This document shows, one piece after another, positions 14,489 through 14,848 of a stretch of 14,848 nt of DNA (within the stretch, counting starts at the first letter, position 1; every line of letters starts with the position of its first letter). The stretch comes from Ignavibacteriaceae bacterium (lineage in GTDB: Bacteria; Bacteroidota; Ignavibacteria; Ignavibacteriales; Ignavibacteriaceae): NCBI GenBank assembly GCA_022865965.1, contig JALHTS010000733.1, positions 1 to 14,848 of the forward strand, written 5' to 3'. The notes beneath the pieces were generated by a model that was not told the DNA's origin, ran no database searches, and saw nothing but the letters and a program-made list of their open reading frames with translations. Made by a program: the position numbers and the translations under genes.

Positions 14489-14848
14489 ATGATTATTAAA
14501 ATTTCAAATTTGATTGAAGGGGAACATCATTTTAGCTTGGACGAGAGAATTGAAAAAATCAATCTTAAAGAACCGTTCTTTGGAAATTTTAAATCTGATA
14601 TCAAACTTAATAAACTTCATAATCAGATAATTCTGGATTCACATACAAGCATTAAAGCAAAATTTGAATGTGACCGATGTGGAAATGAGTTTATAACTTA
14701 TCTGGAAAATGATTATAAAATGGTTTATCTGATGAATGAAGTTCAAGAAGAAAGTGAAGCAATAAATATTGCTTATCTGCCTCCCGATGCTGCAAGTATT
14801 GATATTAAAAATGATTTAAATGAATTTGCAATGCTTTCGATACCAATG
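14489..14848 (+). CDS. yceD: YceD/DUF177 protein, 3' end outside the window
   Basis: The first 120 residues of a DUF177 protein, reading open to the last base. The family motif is a Cys pair, C61-x2-C64 in FECDRCGNEF, which follows an N-terminal beta-rich part. The expected second Cys cluster would lie beyond the window. YceD proteins are needed for normal 23S rRNA accumulation and usually precede rpmF (ribosomal protein L32), often followed by plsX and fabH; that order is a prediction here. The start is an ATG at 14489 with no clear Shine-Dalgarno, about 22 bases after a predicted transcription start. Confidence 0.82.
   Translation, partial: MIIKISNLIEGEHHFSLDERIEKINLKEPFFGNFKSDIKLNKLHNQIILDSHTSIKAKFECDRCGNEFITYLENDYKMVYLMNEVQEESEAINIAYLPPDAASIDIKNDLNEFAMLSIPM

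Overview
The window is AT-rich bacterial chromosome with tight, mostly minus-strand gene packing. The gene complement fits the Bacteroidota/Chlorobiota/Ignavibacteriota branch: a methylcrotonyl-type acyl-CoA carboxylase with MeaB, a sigma-54 response regulator, NatAB-like and PrsW-like membrane proteins, and a DUF559 nuclease inside short palindromic repeats. Several genes have clear Shine-Dalgarno sequences and no consensus Bacteroidetes -7 box was found, so an Ignavibacteria-like genome is my best guess. This placement is inferred from gene content and style, not from a marker gene.

Region 1 (1-2425, plus strand) holds the 3' part of a DUF72 gene, then a compact 486-bp element (724-1209) made of a DUF559 nuclease gene between two inverted, double-hairpin arms, then dinB (DNA polymerase IV). 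The arms share a primary-sequence skeleton, but both of their stems have changed in a base-pair-preserving way. This is the most unusual structure in the window.

Region 2 (2456-2542) lies between convergent genes and is an inverted pair of small palindromes. Two degenerate relatives sit at 6603-6654 and 7847-7908.

Region 3 (2578-12019, minus strand) reads from right to left. It contains a PrsW-like membrane protease, an unrecognised protein, nadD, an NAD-dependent sugar epimerase and meaB, all touching or overlapping. These are followed by an acyl-CoA dehydrogenase and a carboxyltransferase subunit, each preceded by a palindromic repeat. The run ends with an exported VanZ/DUF2279-like protein, an NtrC-type response regulator and a HIT hydrolase, joined by ATGA and TGATG overlaps. 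The middle of this run points to short- or branched-chain acyl-CoA breakdown feeding methylmalonyl-CoA metabolism. The biotin carboxylase subunit, the mutase and the sensor kinase are not in the window.

Region 4 (12121-14267, minus strand) is a two-gene NatA/NatB-like ABC transporter. Diverging from it is a good promoter (14431-14459) and the 5' part of a YceD (DUF177) gene that runs off the window end. No rRNA, tRNA, CRISPR array, integrase or recognised transposase was found, and no stretch longer than about 300 bases lacks a gene.
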